Source: an uncultured Saprospiraceae bacterium (GTDB lineage Bacteria > Bacteroidota > Bacteroidia > Chitinophagales > Saprospiraceae). Taken from it: a DNA stretch of 52,246 nucleotides. Location of the stretch: NCBI GenBank assembly GCA_937922815.1, contig CALAJP010000071.1:1-52246 (forward strand), in the 5' to 3' direction. The translations under genes were made by a program, and so were the position numbers. The notes under the pieces are model-generated. The model saw nothing but the letters and a program-made list of their open reading frames with translations. It made no database searches and was not told where the DNA came from. Of this stretch, positions 50,514-52,246 are shown one piece after another (position 1 is the first letter of the stretch; every line of letters begins with the position of its first letter).

Positions 50514-50521
50514 TATCTTTG
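50514..50521 (+). promoter_or_regulatory. Candidate -7 element before the 50631 operon
   Basis: TATCTTTG matches TAnnTTTG; no clear TTG lies at the right distance. A hairpin, CCCTATT-TATTTT-AATAGGG (50582-50601), lies between it and the start codon and would be in the leader. Confidence 0.35.
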
Positions 50522-50630
50522 TAGTTATATAGATGTAGATATGTTCAAACAAAATATAGTTTGTTAAGAATACTATCTATACCCTATTTATTTTAATAGG
50601 GAACTATTTTCTTTAAATTTTTCAATAAAA

Positions 50631-51095
50631 ATGATTAACAATAATTCAAGAAGTCCATTTCGATTTGTTTTTGCGATATTAATATTAAGTGCTATTTTTT
50701 ATGGGCTATACTTAATAGGAAGCTTTATTTTTAGTGCCTTGAATTTCTTGGCTTTAGCTTTATTTATTGGGGCATTAATCTTAAATAAAAATGTAGTAAT
50801 CAATTATTTCAAAAATATATTTAAACAACTAAAAGAAAATTTACCATTAGGTATTATATTAGTTTTAGTTACTGTATTTGGGTATGGTGTTGTTTCGGGT
50901 TATTTATTTTTCAAAGCCATTATTAATAATAGTTTAGAAAAAAAGATGAGAGAGAGTGGTCACCATCAAGATAGTGAATACATTGAATACGAAGAAGTTT
51001 CAAGCGATAATTACTTCGATTTAGATAACTTGCAAAAAAAGGTAAAACAACTTAACAAACCTAAACCTTCCGAAAACGAGAATAATTATTTATGA
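50631..51095 (+). CDS. Small membrane protein of unknown function
   Basis: 154 residues with three hydrophobic segments (about 10-30, 33-48 and 70-92). A hydrophilic, acidic-then-basic C-terminus follows ('SEYIEYEEVSSDNYFDLDNLQKKVKQL'). No motif recognised. It overlaps the glycosyltransferase gene by 4 bp (ATGA), so the two proteins are translationally coupled and probably work together at the membrane. Confidence 0.72.
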   Translation: MINNNSRSPFRFVFAILILSAIFYGLYLIGSFIFSALNFLALALFIGALILNKNVVINYFKNIFKQLKENLPLGIILVLVTVFGYGVVSGYLFFKAIINNSLEKKMRESGHHQDSEYIEYEEVSSDNYFDLDNLQKKVKQLNKPKPSENENNYL

Positions 51096-52243
51096 TAATA
51101 TTTATCGGCTTATTTTCGGGCGTTATCTATTCGATAATTGTTGGGGGCTATTATTTTTATTGGAAAAAGATTCCTCTTTTTGTTTATTCAGAAAAGCATA
51201 ATTACACGCCACAGAAAGCAGCGATTATTATTCCTGCACGAAATGAAGAAAATAATATAGAAAAGTGTATTAATAGTATTCTTCAAAATGAAATTCTGCC
51301 CAATATTACGGTGGAAATCATAGTGATAGACGACCATTCGACCGATAAAACACCACAGGTTTTAGCCTCGTTTGGACCATCCGTAACGGTCTTGCAACTA
51401 AAGGAGTATATTGAAAAAAACAATTTACAAAACCTAAATAGTTACAAAAAAACAGGTATCGAATGGGCAGTTCGCCACAGCCAAGCCGATATTATATTAA
51501 TGACTGATGCCGATTGTATCGTTCCAACAGATTGGATACGAAACACTGTCCAATATTTTGAATTACATACGAACACTCAATGCCTTGCTGGAGCTGTCAA
51601 CTTCACATTCAACCAACAAATAATCACTCAGTTTCAAGCCTTAGATTTCTGTGGAATGATGGGCGTTACAGGAGCAGGTATCATTAGCGGACTTTCAGAA
51701 ATCGGAAACGGTGCTAATTTAGCTTTCAGAAAAAGTGCTTTTGATGCCGTCAATGGTTACGCTGGAGTAAAAAAATACGCTTCTGGCGACGATGTATTTC
51801 TCATTCAAAAAATTGCCACCCAATTCCAAAAGGGTGTTTCATTTTTAAAAATCAAAAATCATAGTGTTAAAACGACTCCGATGTATGATTTTTCTAGTTT
51901 TTGGCAACAACGCCTGCGCTGGGCTACTAAAAACAATGCTTACGAAAAACCCTATATTCCTATCATATTAGGCTATATATTTATATTCTGCAACGCCATT
52001 ATTATCTGTCTTTTATCAACCTTATTTTGTCCTTGCTTAGGAGTTGCAGGCTTAATAATGTTATCCCTAAAATATATTACGGATAGGCTTTTTCTTGCTA
52101 AGATGAGTCACTTTTTTAATCAACCCTCTCTAATGAAAAAGTATTTTCTTATCCAATGTTTCCATATTTTCTATATTGTCAGAATTGGTTGGGAATCTTT
52201 ATTCAAAAAAGAATACCAATGGAAGGGAAGAACAACTTCATAA
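51092..52243 (+). CDS. Membrane-bound family 2 glycosyltransferase
   Basis: 383 residues. An N-terminal membrane segment precedes a GT-A domain with 'AAIIIPARNEENNIEKCI', nucleotide-binding 'IIVIDDHSTD', the DxD motif in 'ILMTDADCIVP', the catalytic 'ASGDDVFLIQKI' and 'QQRLRWATKN' (QxxRW). Two or more membrane segments follow near the C-terminus. The QxxRW motif points to a processive or semi-processive enzyme related to synthases and ceramide/diglucosyl-type transferases. Coupled to the 50631 gene. Confidence 0.9.
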   Translation: MIIFIGLFSGVIYSIIVGGYYFYWKKIPLFVYSEKHNYTPQKAAIIIPARNEENNIEKCINSILQNEILPNITVEIIVIDDHSTDKTPQVLASFGPSVTVLQLKEYIEKNNLQNLNSYKKTGIEWAVRHSQADIILMTDADCIVPTDWIRNTVQYFELHTNTQCLAGAVNFTFNQQIITQFQALDFCGMMGVTGAGIISGLSEIGNGANLAFRKSAFDAVNGYAGVKKYASGDDVFLIQKIATQFQKGVSFLKIKNHSVKTTPMYDFSSFWQQRLRWATKNNAYEKPYIPIILGYIFIFCNAIIICLLSTLFCPCLGVAGLIMLSLKYITDRLFLAKMSHFFNQPSLMKKYFLIQCFHIFYIVRIGWESLFKKEYQWKGRTTS

Positions 52244-52246
52244 AGT

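Overview
The window is AT-rich (about one third G+C by eye) and reads as a chromosomal stretch of a Bacteroidota bacterium, most likely from the Saprospiria or a nearby lineage. Four observations support this. A secreted protein (25436-28291) carries a dockerin-like pair followed by a type IX secretion (T9SS) sorting domain, a combination typical of Saprospiraceae. There are two TPR/PD40 propeller envelope proteins. Several candidate promoters fit the Bacteroidota TTG-N(18-23)-TAnnTTTG pattern. Many exported lipoproteins have small-residue lipoboxes. I saw no rRNA, tRNA, CRISPR array, integrase or transposase.

Layout. 1-1080: cluster of short palindromic repeats around a DUF559-type nuclease gene, with a truncated second copy of its 3' end and a fragment of a membrane-protein gene. 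1081-6095: unknown protein, class IV aminotransferase, RimK-like ligase, TonB-domain protein, thioredoxin-fold protein. 6180-8388 (minus): enoyl-CoA hydratase and ferredoxin-NADP reductase, then a [2Fe-2S] ferredoxin behind an internal terminator. 8770-11418: mutS. 11569-20842: exported Mn-type superoxide dismutase, a giant leucine-rich-repeat (LRR) lipoprotein, a hydrolase lipoprotein, YceI, a DCC protein, a small lipoprotein and an MFS transporter. 21010-25360: secreted unknown, then purN overlapping a TPR/PD40/SPOR-like envelope protein. 25436-28291: T9SS-secreted animal-type heme peroxidase. 28656-33900: nucleotidyltransferase, htpG, and a pair encoding an aminoacyl-tRNA-protein-transferase-like protein and a short methylmalonyl-CoA-mutase-like protein. 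34073-37853: porin, imelysin and di-heme oxidoreductase operon with an inverted repeat at the predicted transcription start, probably iron regulated. 37856-45740: ruvC, sterol-desaturase-like hydroxylase, pckA, flippase, a second PD40 protein and a transglutaminase-like protein. 45892-49139: LexA-like S24 regulator divergent from a ParA ATPase, a disordered/ribbon-helix-helix (RHH) protein and a DUF3137 membrane protein. 49157-52243: purD, then a membrane protein overlapping a glycosyltransferase.

Most genes are housekeeping or envelope functions. The parts I consider least explained are the DUF559-repeat cluster at the left edge, the S24/ParA/RHH/DUF3137 neighbourhood, the cysteine-poor N-degron-transferase homologue, and the iron-type operon with an intercistronic hairpin. 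Statements about families come from motif recognition, not from database searches.
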